In this document: positions 35,058-47,239 of the stretch, one piece after another
Numbering within the stretch: position 1 is the stretch's first letter
Layout: the number at the start of each line of letters is the position of its first letter
Assembly: GCA_015179025.1 (NCBI GenBank)
Contig: WHUX01000125.1
Span: 62,001 to 126,000 of the forward strand
Length of the DNA: 64,000 nucleotides
Reading direction: 5' to 3'
DNA from: Terfezia claveryi
Taxonomy: Eukaryota > Ascomycota > Pezizomycetes > Pezizales > Pezizaceae
The notes under the pieces: generated by a model
Seen by the model: the letters and a program-made list of their open reading frames with translations, nothing else
The model's database searches: none
What the model was told of the DNA's origin: nothing
Translations under genes and position numbers: made by a program

Positions 35058-35976
35058 GTTGCTAGAGTAAATATTTCACATAAAGCGGCAATTTGACAGA
35101 GTATTTAGGACTCAAGGACACCTCCAGAGAAGAATTGTAGAAGAGGATTACCCGAGTCTTAAAGTAATTCCGCTCAGAATTAATATTCCAAGTCAGATAG
35201 CTTTTTTCCATAATTGTATTCCGTAGCCGTGGGGTAGTGCCGAATCGGGACTGATCTTACCTAATTGGGAATCTGCACACCCAACTTCCAATGCCAAACT
35301 CTGATTTGAATTTTAGTCTTATCCCACTTCAGCCCAACAATCACGATGCCTGACTCACGTGCAAATAATCGTTCATTGCCTTTTTTTTTTTTTTTTTTTT
35401 CTTTTAAAAAAAAAGTCTATCCCGCAATCATGACGGGGTCCCCTATAAGGTTCGACCTAAGCTTTTTGGTACCCGAAGCAAAAGCTATATAGATCTGTGA
35501 ACGGCCAATGTAAGAATCTGTGCATGACCCAACTTACCAACTTGGACCGAATCCGAGACCACCTCCACACTCTATGTACTGTACTATTATTGGACGGGAA
35601 AGCGAGAGGTGGGGGGAAGCGACGGATGAACCCCTGCATACTTGGTATCCTCTGCACCTCCAAGATGATTTCGATGACGATGTATACATGCTCAAGTGGT
35701 ACACTGACTATAATTGAACCTGCTCTACAAATGTACGTCTACTTAATAGGTATAATATGTACATGTGTGGCATCGCCACAACAGCAGCCGTGCTGGCAGG
35801 TATGATGAGCGGTGTACACACGTACTTTTCAACACCCCTCCTCAGCAGATACTGCTGTATAGCAAGACAAATAATAACATGATCAGTCTCGTTAAAAACC
35901 AAAAATCCGGTGGGCAAAAGAAGTAAAAGAGTGCTGATCAGCTTGTTCGCAGAAACTTTATCCCAGAAATTGAGGG
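35058..35976. other. intergenic region with a T20/A9 tract
   Basis: Promoter side of the permease, then a T20-C-T4-A9 tract at 35381-35414 that closely resembles the tract at 1006-1033. No credible gene. The composition falls toward AT from here to the transposon block. Confidence 0.45.
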
Positions 35977-36640
35977 CTAGTCTGGCTTGTTAACGGCTTC
36001 GTACAGATATCTGTAGTCTCGTGCCCTATTACCTGGTACGTGTAAAAGGTTAACTTTGCCTGTTTCCACCAAATCTCTTACATGATGGTAGGCAATGCCA
36101 ATGTGCCTGCTTTTATTACTGATACGCGGATTATTTGTTAAATCAATTGAGCCGCTATGATCAGTATTTAAAGCAGAAGGAATGTCACGCGGAGTTCTGC
36201 CAGTGCAATCTGCAACCGTACTTGCTGCTTTCCAGTGGTTGATAGGGCACACATCGTTGCTTTACCGACCGTCAGCAAATTGAGTTACCCAGCTATCTGG
36301 AACTAGTCTGGTTATCTGGAACGTTGTTTCGTAGTTCTCCAAAATCTTCCCAAAATCCGAATTAGAAGTAGCCGATAGGTTCACTGAGTAAGACGAGAGG
36401 CTTGTGCCAACCAGACTAGCAGTGCCGTTCGGCTTCTTATAAGGTGAGCTTAAGGTCTTGTTCCTTGAGGGTAACGTAGGACTTGCTTGTATGGACTTTT
36501 GTAGGCTCTGAAGAAATTGAGATGAAGCAGAAACGGTAAAAGCAATATCAGGCCTGGTACCAATCACAAGATAACTGAGAGTAGTCTGGTTGGAGGGTGT
36601 TGTGCCAACCAGACTAAACTGAGAGTACGAGGGTCTGATC
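35977..36640 (-). mobile_element. Ty1/Copia retrotransposon remnant (reverse transcriptase end and RNase H)
   Basis: On the minus strand, LSYLVIGTRPDIAFTVSASSQF is the end of a Copia reverse transcriptase, and after a break SIDLTNNPRISNKSRHIGIA and YHHVRDLVETGKVNLLHV are the Copia RNase H. Frames are broken and there are no LTRs, so it is a dead fragment. Two copies of the GTCTGGTTGG motif interrupt it: a solitary copy at about 36391-36420 and a 31-bp hairpin at 36584-36614. Confidence 0.85.
36584..36614. repeat. 31-bp TA-flanked hairpin within Copia
   Basis: GTCTGGTTGG is followed after 11 bases by its exact inverse CCAACCAGAC, with TA on both sides. The core is AGGGTGTTGTG. It sits directly before LSYLV of the Copia reverse transcriptase and is not part of that protein family, so it is an insertion or the remains of one. 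Confidence 0.65.
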
Positions 36641-37737
36641 GAGACTAACTGAGAGAATCAATAATCTGTCTGAATTGGGAAGCGTTTGCAAAATCACTCC
36701 CTCTTGGGCCTTCAACAAACCACCAGCCTCGCGCCTATTGGTTGCCCAGGAGCCGAGAAGCGGAACCCACAACCGGGTAAAAGAAGCATGATAACAGATA
36801 TTACTAGGAAATCCATTACCGATCACTGCGCAGCTCCACCCTCTTCCTCCCTCTGTTGAAATCATAAGCAGTCAGCGTCCCCTCATCTTGACGTGACTCC
36901 CAACGGCTACTTTCCTGTCAAAAAACAAAACAACGGAGCTGGTGGCTTTACCAAATCTCTGGTTACCTCCCAAGAGCCAACGTGCTCAAATGCCAAATGG
37001 TAACCCAGACAAAATTATTGTCCGATGGAACAGAGTTCGTCAAGTTCTGAATACATCAGCTGTGTACGAATATGTGCATGACCATGGCCAGCCAGTTCAT
37101 GTACAGCGATTCAAGCCCCAAACTTGATAATTGGAGAGGCCTGTCACACCTGGATTCTAGCAGAACCTGGAATGTTTTTCTACATGCCAGTTATTTTAAA
37201 CATGAACTTATATGTTTCTTTAGAGATAATGAATAGTAAAGAGGAGAATACATTGATGTTATTATAGATTACTAGAGTTCTTAGTCTAGTTGGTATAAGA
37301 TAGAGTTCTTATATCTATAAAGTTCTGGAAAGAAAGCTTTTTGGGATTGATGTTTGGCTTATTGATGCACTACTAAAGTGTTTATTACTGAAAGGTAATA
37401 GCCTATAGGACAAGGCTTGATCTAATTTAGATAATAGTATATTTTTTATTTTTCTAGTTTTATTTATAATTCAGTTAAAGGAGGATGGAACTTATAGTAT
37501 ATAAGATCTATAGTTTATGTACCAATACTATCTTTTGCTATTATAGAGTATAAAATATAAGGAAAAATATTGAATAAGGTTACTATAGATTTAAAGCTCT
37601 TTTAGGGCTCTGAGTATACTATATATATGATAAAACTCTTTTTAGAGGACCTAATAATACTTTAGAAGTAGAAATAGAGAGATTAAACCTTTAAGAAAAT
37701 GCTACTGATTTTGAAGTACTAGTTATTATAGTTTTAC
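36641..37737. other. intergenic, edge of the AT-rich block
   Basis: Contains a TACGAGGGTCTGATCGAG motif copy near 36626-36647 at its left edge. A short open frame at 36942-37127 (NPDKIIVRWNRVRQVLNTSA) is not recognised. From about 37200 the sequence becomes strongly AT-rich with stops in every frame. Confidence 0.4.
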
Positions 37738-39140
37738 TATCACAACTGTATAGCATGTACACTGAGGTAATTTTTCCCTGCACCGCCTCGCCAAGACTCG
37801 CGCCGATAGCCGAGTTTTGCCTAAGCCTCCAACTCGGCGAGTCAGCTATATGTCACTTTGAATTACTTGGGTCAGTACCGAGTAGCTGTCGACTACTCGC
37901 CAAGCCTTAGTATTATCTACTGATATATATTGCTCGACTGGAGAACCAGTTTCTCATATAATTCGGTTCAAATTTAACTGAACACACTACGGATTGCTTG
38001 GATTAAAGCGATTCATTTTATGAGAATCAAAGTATATAGAAATTAATGAGGTATCAACGAATGTAATTCACATTAGCATACAAGGTAGGGTAAGATTATA
38101 CAGGAGAACGACGGGGGAATGGACAGAAGGTTAGCCACTAGTAGAATATAGTTGAGAAATGGCAGTAAGGATTGAGCAGAAAGGAAAAGTTTAAGTTCAT
38201 GACAGGAGGAGGAATCCATGATAGGTAGGGCAATCCATGATAGAAGGACGGATCTGTAACAGGAGGACGGATCTATGACAGGAGGATGGATCTATAACAG
38301 AAGGAGCGATCCGTAATAGATAATGGAGGAAACACGAAACTAAGACCGAGGTGAAATATGGGTGACTAATTCTTGGCGAGGACTCAGTTGATCACCGAGT
38401 AGTCACCGAGTTGGCAGCGAGTTGGCTTCGGAAGAATAGGCATTGGTGCGAGTCGGTACCGAGTAGGAAAAATAGTAGTAGAACTCACCTTGACTCGAGC
38501 TGATGCACACACTACAACTGTATGCTTAGTCCCATTTTGAGAGTCAGATAGAATTTCATTTGACTTTTATTATAGACACCATTATCTTTGTCATTATCTA
38601 CAATTATAAGTGATGGATTATCATTATTTTGCTTAGCTCTCGAGATAGAAATCTTAGGAAGCTTATTCCTTTCATTGCCCTAGAATCATGTATATAGCTT
38701 CTATTCCTCATACTATTGTTGAATTTCTATTTAATATCTTGTATATCCAATACAAGACCTTACTTCTTCCAGCACTTGTACACCTCTCTTGTACATATCC
38801 TTGTCTTATAAAACAACTCTACAGTATAGCTGCTTTCCTCTGATATACATAGTAACCACTTCTATATGTCTCTTGTTTTTACTTTTTACCTCTTATACTT
38901 GCCCTATCCTAGTCTTCTCCTAGTTATATATATAGTATTCCTACGTATGTCTTGCTCTAGCCTCTGCCTTCTGAACATCTTGCCCTCTATGACATTATCT
39001 ATGACATCTGTAATAGGTGTCCATGACAAGCCTACTTTCCTTAGTTACATACGTAGCGCTTCTATATATGTCTTATCTTATTCCTATCCTCACTCCAGCA
39101 TACTCCTTGGTTACCTTGTCTCCAAAGTCGTTGTTATACT
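37738..39140 (+). repeat. 5' LTR of the Gypsy element, split by a MITE
   Basis: The first 13 bases (TATCACAACTGTA) precede the MITE; after it the LTR resumes CAACTGTATGCTTAGTCCC and matches 47240-47870 to the shared end TTATACT. Differences between the LTRs are nearly all transitions. Confidence 0.88.
37751..38514. mobile_element. hAT-type MITE inside the 5' LTR
   Basis: An 8-bp direct duplication CAACTGTA flanks it (37743-37750 and 38515-38522). It begins TAGCATGTACACTGAGG and ends GCACACACTA, a short imperfect inverted repeat of the TAG...CTA type. Subterminal repeats of ACTCGGCGAGT-like and CCGAGTAG motifs occur on both sides, and ATTTTTCC appears inverted near each end. It is about 85-90 percent like the copy at 45361-46105. 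No coding capacity. Confidence 0.85.
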
Positions 39141-40962
39141 ATGTTAGATTACTCTGACTAACCAGTATAATATCCGAACCAACCCTATTACCCACTGACA
39201 GGTTCCAAGCATGGAGGGAAATCCTAATACCCTCAGACCCTGCCTAGCTGTTAGAATACTGCTGAATAGTTATTGATATCTTCACTGCCACCTATAAGAT
39301 TGGTGAAAAACAAGGAGTAGAGCTCCAGAATACTGAACTAAGGCTGAAAGAAATAGAAGATAAAATCCTTCTTTTTTGAGAGAACTTTATAGACAACTGA
39401 GTAACTATTCACAATTTTAACTGTGCCTTTACTGCCACAACTGCACAGGCACTAGCGACCGCCATGCCTACCAAAACCTAAGACCTCCCCACTTTACCTA
39501 AATTTAATAGTGAATGAGCTTGCCTCAAGGCCTAGAAAAACTCAATCAATATTAAGCTTAATGGAGATGCTACTAAATTTCTAACTACCCAGTACAAACT
39601 TACCTACATTTATGGCCTGCTAGAGGAGAAGGCTCTGAACCAAGTCTAGCCTTATATTTTGGGAACAGAGATCAATCTAATAGACATTTCTGCCTTATTC
39701 GTTATTCTTGACTGAGTGTTTGGGGATCCAGATCTAGAAGAAATGGCTACAAGAGCTCTTTGAGCCCTTCAACAAAAAAACACTAACTTTACCATTTATG
39801 TAGCTGAATTCTTTAGGTTGGCTGCTGAAGTCGACTGAAATAACAAAATAAAATTAGATCAATTCTAGGAAGGCCTAAGTATAGAGCTAAAGCAGGCACT
39901 TATTAATTTCTCAGATATCTATACCTTTGAAAAGTTCATTGATTAGGCTAGCCAATTAGAGTAAAAGATGGTCAGGTTTAGAAACAGCCTGAAGGCCTTC
40001 CCTACTCACCTGTAGCATGCAGGAGTCATATAAGCTAAGAATAAGGGGATCATTGCAAATCCCCTATTCTTAGCTTATCTACACCCCAGAGAATCCCCCC
40101 ATAGCAAATTTTCTAGCTAAGCTTGGCGTCAACCGTAGTTGCTTTTGAAAAATATAGCAAAGAATAATGGGGTTTGTATACGTTTCTTACATATGTGTAT
40201 ATATGTATTCATACCAGCTCATCTGAATTTCCCACTACTATACAATTATTGCCTCTCTAGGAGTGGTAACTAACATCATTAAGACTTCTCGAAATCTCAC
40301 ATCTTTAGTAAAGATAGAGAATAGAATCTAATAAGATCTAGCCTCTGTAGCATCTTAAGCTGGTTAATTTAAAATACTAACCATCTAGCCTTAGTAATGA
40401 GACTAGCCTCTGTCTTACCCTAAACCTGAGTGGGCTTGGCACTGAGCGGGCTTGGCACTGAGTGGGCTTGGTATTGTGCTAGCTTGTTACTTGTAGTAAG
40501 CTTGGCATATACTAAATAAAATTACTAGATTAGGAAAATAGGAGGATTACTTAAATTATAATATTGAAGTAGATAATAAATATGATGTGATATGTGAGAT
40601 ATGAACAAATTACAAATGGCTATCTATTTTATATTGTATTCCCATATATTGGGGTTCCTAGATCAAAAGTCAAATAGAATATTGATAGTAGGGTCCAAGT
40701 CTATTTAACAAGACTTACAGATAACTGGAATATAAACTCAACTTGTAATAACAGCACCTATATTCTATATAGACGAGACTATATTGCTGCTAGACTAGTC
40801 TGGTTGGCACAACTCCCTCGTAATCTACTATAATTGATAATAATTAAATGTATAATACTTATATCAAGTTTATATCTTGTAGATCATATTGGTTAGTTAA
40901 GTATTATTATTACTTGTTTAGATTATATTGGTTAGTTAAGTATTATTATTATTACTTGTTTA

Positions 40963-41030
40963 TGGTGCAGTGGATTAGGTTTTGAGTTCAAGTTTATTAT
41001 AATTGGCAGGTCAGAGGTTCGATTCATCCT
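40963..41030 (+). ncRNA. tRNA-like (SINE-head-like) pol III promoter sequence
   Basis: TGGTGCAGTGG at 40963-40973 fits the tRNA box A and GGTTCGATTC at 41016-41025 fits box B. The 53-base spacing is that of a tRNA with a long variable arm. The stem around the TTCGATTC loop pairs only poorly, and no acceptor stem closes it, so it is not a working tRNA gene. A T-rich run follows about 10 bases later. It lies in the core of the foldback element. Confidence 0.45.
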
Positions 41031-41144
41031 TTTATTTTTTCATTTTGGTTTTTTTTAGACTTTATTTCACTATTAAGACTGTAACACAATGCCAAGCCCG
41101 CACAATGCCAAGCCCGCTCAGGTTTAGGGTAAGACAGAGGCTAG

Positions 41145-41310
41145 TCTCGTTATAGAGGCTGGATGGATAGCATCTTAAATCAGCCAGCTTAAGACGCCAC
41201 AGAGGCTGGATGCAATAGCATCTTAAATCAGCCAGCTTGAGATGCTGCAGAGGCTGGATGTGATAGCGTCTTAAATCGGCCAGCTTAAGATGCTGCAGAA
41301 GCTAGATCTT
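41145..41310. repeat. three tandem copies of a roughly 55-bp unit
   Basis: The unit (CAGAGGCTGGATG, then ATAGCATCTTAAATCAGCC, then AGCTTAAGATGCTG) occurs about three times in the right arm of the foldback. The left arm (near 40340) has a single copy, so the arms differ by tandem expansion. Confidence 0.75.
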
Positions 41311-42112
41311 ATCAGATTCTATTATCTATCTTCACTAAAGATACGAGATTTCGAGAAGTCTCAATGATGTTAATCACCACTCCTAGAGAGGCAATAATTG
41401 TATAGTAGTAGAAAATTCAGATGAGCTGGTATGAATACATATATACACATATGTAAGAAACGTACACAAACCCTATTGTTCTTTACTATATTTTTCAAAA
41501 GTGACTACAGTTGATACCAAAGTTAGCTAGAAAATTTGCTGTGAAGGGATCCCCTAAGGTGCAGATAAGCTAAGAATAGGGGATTTGGAATGATCCCCTC
41601 ATTCTTAGCTTATGTGACCCCTGCATACTACAGGTGTCCCTACTACAGCTCTCTACTCGACTTTCTCACTTACTCGTACTTAGCTACAGACCCTTATTAC
41701 TAACAATCCAGCCCACCCTTCTCTCATAGCTAGTGGACTAGCACCTATAGATCTATTGGTAAGTAGGCCTCACCTGACCCAAGAAGAGAGGGAATACTAC
41801 CAGAATTATAGGCTATACATAGCCTGTAGGAAGGCTGACTATTTTATTATGGCCTGTCCCTTTCAAAAAAACCACTCCCTAACTATCCATGCCATCTCTA
41901 ACTACCTAGCCAATACTCTAGAACCCAGGATTATAGAGGTAGACGAGTTAGGAAAAGCCCTGTCCCTTACCTAGCTACTGACACTAGCAAAACACTTGTA
42001 TTAGGTCATTTGTCTTTGTTGTCTTTTTCTTTTCCTTCTATATCTATTGATAAGTCTTACCTATTTGGTGAGTATTTTGTTGTACTTATTATGATATCCT
42101 TCAATAGTAAAA

Positions 42113-42724
42113 TGTTACGGCTCAGGTAAGAGGCCTACCTACAACTGGGAATATCCCAATACCTAATTATGGCTGCTAACTGTTATGGCCTGATCAACCA
42201 TACAGCTGCAGGTAATGTATCTAGGATGGACGGGTATTGGAGTAAGGAAGTGTATGACCTCTAGATGCGTTCTCATACATGTACTCTCTTCTATAGATAT
42301 CCATTAAGTTCTTATGTTCGTCATTCATGCATTGTTATTCGTTGTACTTAAGTTCAGCTCATGTATGTCAGCCTGACTGTGATGCGTTGTAGTTCGGGCT
42401 GCGTAATCAATGTATGTCAGACTGCAGAGTTCCTAAACGGGAAGTGTCTTCCGTTCTAGGCAACTACCTGACGTCAGTACTACTAAGCCGTTATAGGAAG
42501 TGTCATCAGATCTGATAACAACTTATCAGATCAACGCTTCTATATAAGCTACCACTTTTACATAGTTAATACAATAAGACCCAAGCGGTATTCTAAGTCT
42601 CATATAGCTTTACTCTTATCGAGTCCGCTCTACACCCGAGTTGTTACTGCGTTTATACTTGTACCTGATACTGATAACCCCTTCCGCCGACTTGTATATT
42701 CGTAGTTATAGCCTGCCTGTAACA
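42113..42724. mobile_element. solo LTR with 5-bp target duplication
   Basis: 612 bp beginning TGTTACGGCTCAGG and ending CCTGTAACA, flanked on both sides by TAAAA (42108-42112 and 42725-42729). It has a TATA-like TATATAAGC near 42543. Its composition is far less AT-rich than the Gypsy sequence around it. This is what recombination between two LTRs of a later inserted retrotransposon (Copia or Gypsy type) leaves. Confidence 0.85.
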
Positions 42725-42749
42725 TAAAATACTTGTTATATCAGCTCTC

Positions 42750-45700
42750 ATAGACTGTAGAGCCTCAGGAATTGCCTTCATTAACCAGGCCTTTGTTAAT
42801 AAGCATGCCATACCTACCTCTAAGCTTAAAACCTCCCACCTCTTTAATATTATTAATGGCTGACCTATTTCTTCTGAAGCCATCACCGATATTGCATGTA
42901 CTCCTGCCCAGATTGGAGACCACTCTGAAAGCCTCTCTATATTCATTACAAAGCTTAAGTATCTAATTGTCCTCAAAATCCCATAGCTTAGAATGCACAA
43001 TGTATTAGTCAGCTTTGGCTCTTATACTCTACAGTTCAATAGCCCTTACTATAAAAAACTATTATGGAAATCCAAAAGCTACTACTACTAGATTGTGTGT
43101 GCTACCACCCATTATTATCTACCCATCCTAAGTAGTGAATTTAATAGAACACCTTGATACCACTGTCCCCTCCATTCCCCCTATTACCCTTGTTCCTCCA
43201 ATATCCCCTGCCCCCACTAAACTCCTGGATATTAACTTTATTAGAGTAGAGGCCTTTGCTCATCTTACCGAAAGGTATAAATTTAAGACTCATACCCTCT
43301 CAATTTATGAGATCAATCTGGAGATTAATAAGACAAGGTCTAAAGATAAGTAGAAATCCCTAGTTCTAGATAAATACCATGAGTTTATTAACCTATTCTT
43401 AGAAAAAGCAGTAGAAAAGCTGGCCCTCTATCGACTATATGACCATATAATTCTATTGGTAGAGGGCAAGAACCCCTCTTATAGACCTCTTTATGGAATG
43501 TCCTGAGTGGAACTAGAAGCTCTGAAAAGATACTTAGAGGAAAACCTTAATAAAAGCTTCATTTGCCATAGCTCCTTACCGGTGGATACCCCTATACTAT
43601 TTCATAAAGAAGTCTGATGGCTCTCTCTAGTTATATATTAATTATCATGGCTTGAATGAGATAATGGTCAAGAACAGGTATCCCTTACTCCTGGTCCAGG
43701 AGATATTAGCCAGACTTTCCAAAGAAAAGTAGTTTACTAAATTAAATTTGAGAGGGGTATACAACCTAGTATGAATCGCTGAAGGAGAGGAGTAGAAAAT
43801 AGCTTTCTGGACATGATATAGCTATTTTAAGTACAATGTTATGCCATTCGGGTTGATCAATGCTCCAGTATTATTCCAGTACTTAATTAACAATACTCTA
43901 CAAGACTTCTTAGATGTATTCTGCATAGCATACCTGGACGATATCCTTATTTACTCGGATTCCCTAACAAAATATAAGATCTATATCTGACAAGTACTAG
44001 AGAAGCTGGAGTAAGCTGGATTATACCTGAAGCCAGAAAAATATAACTTCTATATCCAAGAGGTGAAGTACCTAGGCTTGATCATAACTACAAAAGGTAT
44101 TAGAATGGACCCTGCTAAGGTAGAGGCAATCCAGGAATAGGAAACCTTCACTAATTTTAAGGACGTTTAGGGCTTCCTGGGTTTTACTAATTTTTATTAC
44201 TAGTTTATTCTAGGATATTCGAAGATCATGGCACTACTGACAGCATTGACTAAGACTAAGGGCATGGAAAGAGGCCAACACTTCTAGTAGAGCCCAAAAG
44301 CCCAGTCTGCCTTCGAGAAGCTCAAAGAAGCCTTCTACTCAGCTCTGATCCTGACCCACTTTGATCCTGACAATAAGTGTATTGTGGAAACGGATGCCTC
44401 CAACTATGTTTCTACTGGAATCCTGTCCCAGTACATTAATGGTATTCTCTACCCAGTAGCCTATTTCTCCAAAAAGCACTCACTGGTGGAGTATAATTAT
44501 GAGATCTATGATAAAGAATTAATGGCTATTATAAGGGCATTCAAGGAATAGAGACTATACTTGGAATCGGCAAAAAGGGTTATCGAGGTTCTTTCTAACT
44601 ATAACAACCTGTAATACTTTACAACCACTAAGTTGCTAAATCGCCAGCAGGCTAGGTGGTTAGAATTCCTATCCTATTTTAACTTCAAGATCAGGTATCA
44701 GTCTGGAAAGGCTAGGGGTAAGCCAGATATACTGACTAGAAGATCAAGAGATCTCCTTAAAGGGGGGGATGAAAGGCTAAAGTACCAGAATCAGGTGGTA
44801 CTAAAACCTGGAAATCTCGACCTAGTAGCCAATACTCTTGCTGATGCTAACACTAGAGCTGACCTCCTTCTGCAGATATGACAGGTATATATGGAGGACC
44901 CCCTGGTCAAGGACATAATTGCTATAGTAGAGTCTGAACAGCACCATCATACTAAGATCTCTCTAGCTGAATGTACTATATAGGATGGCCTATTATACTA
45001 CCTGGACTGTCTCTACATACCTGTAGACAATGGAATACACTTGAGGCTGATCAAAGAGCACTATAATACCTTGGTTGTAGGTCATCTTGAAGTAGCTAAG
45101 ATGTTAGAACTACTCACCAGGTAATATATATAGATCAATCAGTAGAAGGAGATAGAATGGTAGATATAGAATTGCCATATCTATAAGCATACAAAACCTA
45201 CTCGCCATGCCCCCTACAGAACCCTGAAGCCCCTAGAGATCCCAGATCGACCTTGGCAACACTTGACCATGGACTTTGTAATGGGGTTGCCAGAGGACTT
45301 GGGATTTAATGCTATTCTAATAGTAGTAGACTAATTAACCAAGATGAGGTATATGATATCTAGTGTACGCACCGAGGCGATTTTTCCCCATGCCGCCTTG
45401 CCAAGACTTGCACCGACAGCCGAGTTTTGCCCAAGCCTCCAACTCAGTGAGTCAGCTATATGTCACTCTAAATTACTTGGGCCAGTACCAAGTAGCCATC
45501 AACTACTCGCCAAGCCTTAGTGTTATCTACTGACGTATATTGCTCGACTAGAGGACCAGTTTCTCATATAATTCAGTTCAAATTTAACTAAACACACTAT
45601 AGATTACTTGGATTAAAGTGATTCATTTTATAAGAATCAAAGTGTACAGAAATTGATAAGGTATCAATGAATGTAATTCACATTAGTACACAAGATAGAG

Positions 45701-47060
45701 TAAGATTATATAGGAGAATGATAGGGGAATAGATAGAAGGTTAGCTACTAGTAGAATGCAGTTGAGAAATGGCAATAAGGATTAAGTGGAAAGGAAAAGT
45801 TCAAGTCCGTGATAGGAGGAGGAATTTATAACAGGCAGGGCAATCTATAACAGGAGGACGGATCCATAACAGGAGGACAGATCTATGACAGGAGAAGCGA
45901 TCTATGACAGATAATGGAGAAAACATGAAACCAAGATTGAGGTGAAACATGGGTGACTAATTCTTGCCAAAGACTTGGTCGATCATTGAGTAGTCACCGA
46001 GTTGGCAGCAAGTTGGCTTTGGAAGAATAGGCATCAGTGTGAGTTAGTACCGAGTAGGAAAAATAGTAGTAAAACTTACTTCGACTTGAGCTGATATGCA
46101 TACTAATGATACTCTATTAAGATACCTGCTCTACTTTGGACCTGGCTAGTCTCTACCTTAACCAAGTGTTCTGCTACCATAGTCTCTCTAAGACTATTGT
46201 ATCCGACTAAGGCCCTTAGTTCACCTTAGAGTTCTAGAAGGCCTTCTGTGAGCTTTTGGATATTGAAGTTCACTTGTCTATAGCATATTACTTACAAATA
46301 GATGGCCAGTCTGAACATATAAACGCCATCATGAAGTAATACCTACAGGCTTATACCAACTACCAGCAGGATAACTGGGTATCCCTACTAGCCACCTGTA
46401 AATTTACTGCCAATAACCACTTTTTGGAAACCTTGAAAACCTCCCCATTCTTGGCCAACTATGGGTGGTATCTCTAGTTTGTCAATACACTGGCACTGCT
46501 AGAAAAAGCTAGAGAAAACACCTCGGCCAAAGACTTCACCATAGAGATTGCTAACCTCTACTCTACTCTGAAAGCTGAACTGTTATATACCCAGACTCAA
46601 CAGGCAGAGTATGCTAATGGGGCAAGATTGCCAGCTCTAAGATATCAGCTTAAAGATAAGGTATGGCTTTCCAGCTAGCACTTCCAGATAGAACGGCCAT
46701 CCCGCATGCTCAACTACAAGTTCCTAGGCTTGTTTAAGGTGTTGGTGGCTATAGGTACTTATGCATATTAGTTAAGGTTTTCCAGAGATATCAGGTGTCA
46801 CCCCATTGTTTATGTTTTAGAGATTGAACCTGCTGTTAATGATCCCCTTCTAGGGCAAAAGCACCCCCTACCTCCCCCATAGTGATTGTAGATGAAGAAG
46901 AGTGGGAGATCGAAGAGGTATTAGACTCTAGGAAGTGCTATAGGTAAGCCCAGTACAAGGTCAAGTAGTTAGGGGACGAGAAGGCTATCTGGCAACCCAT
47001 AGAGGACTTGAAGAATACATAGGATTTGGTTACCTTATTCCACCAGTAATACCTTAGGAA
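42750..47060 (+). pseudogene. Gypsy pol polyprotein remnant (protease, RT, RNase H, integrase, chromodomain)
   Basis: Conserved blocks appear in order but in many short open pieces: protease-region QAFVNKHAIPTSKLK, RT DYHGLNE-like region near 43640, [11 protein letters not shown] near 43930, the RNase H start [14 protein letters not shown] near 44390 and [12 protein letters not shown] near 44710, integrase zinc region HHT near 44945, WQHLTMDFVMGLPED near 45265, and after the MITE at 45361-46105 IDGQSEHINAIMK near 46300. The final chromodomain identifies a chromovirus. Dozens of TAG/TAA codons make it dead. Confidence 0.85.
45361..46105. mobile_element. hAT-type MITE inside the Gypsy integrase
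   Basis: Second copy of the 37751-38514 element, in the same orientation, beginning TAGTGTACGCACCGAGG and ending ATATGCATACTA. The flanks ATGATATC (45353-45360) and ATGATACT (46106-46113) agree in six of eight bases, as an old 8-bp duplication would. It splits the integrase between KMRYMI and DTLLRYL. Confidence 0.85.
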
Positions 47061-47239
47061 GCCTTACCCAGTTAACTAAGGTTGTGACTTTGCATTCTTG
47101 TTCTTGTTCTTGTTCTTGTTGTTGTTGGAGTTGGTATTGGGGTTTTGGTTGTTCTTGTTATTGTTGTTTTGTATTAATTTTGCCAGTTGTTGTGCCCAAG
47201 CCTCTTTGTTGCTAGAGCTCCAGCTTAAAGGGGGGATAG

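Larger units (their letters stand above)
40008..41631. mobile_element. foldback element with about 500-bp arms in the Gypsy gag region
   Basis: From CACCTGTAGCATGCAGG at 40008 the sequence reappears inverted, ending CTACAGGTG near 41631. Each outer end also holds its own small palindrome (ATAAGCTAAGAATA, a GGGG/CCCC pair, TATTCTTAGCTTAT). The arms run inward past AATTATTGCCTCTC and CTTAAGCTGG to a block with GCCTCTGTCTTACCC and GGGCTTGGCA repeats (40395-40500 against 41085-41140). The core (about 40500-41085) includes a tRNA-like promoter. No transposase. Confidence 0.85.

Noticed and set aside
36942..37127. 61-codon open frame with NPDKIIVRWNRVRQ
   Set aside because: No family recognised and no neighbouring exon; probably transposon debris.
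38866..39147. 93-codon open frame and its twin at 47596-47898
   Set aside because: Both lie in the Gypsy LTRs; the similarity is due to LTR identity, not to a gene.
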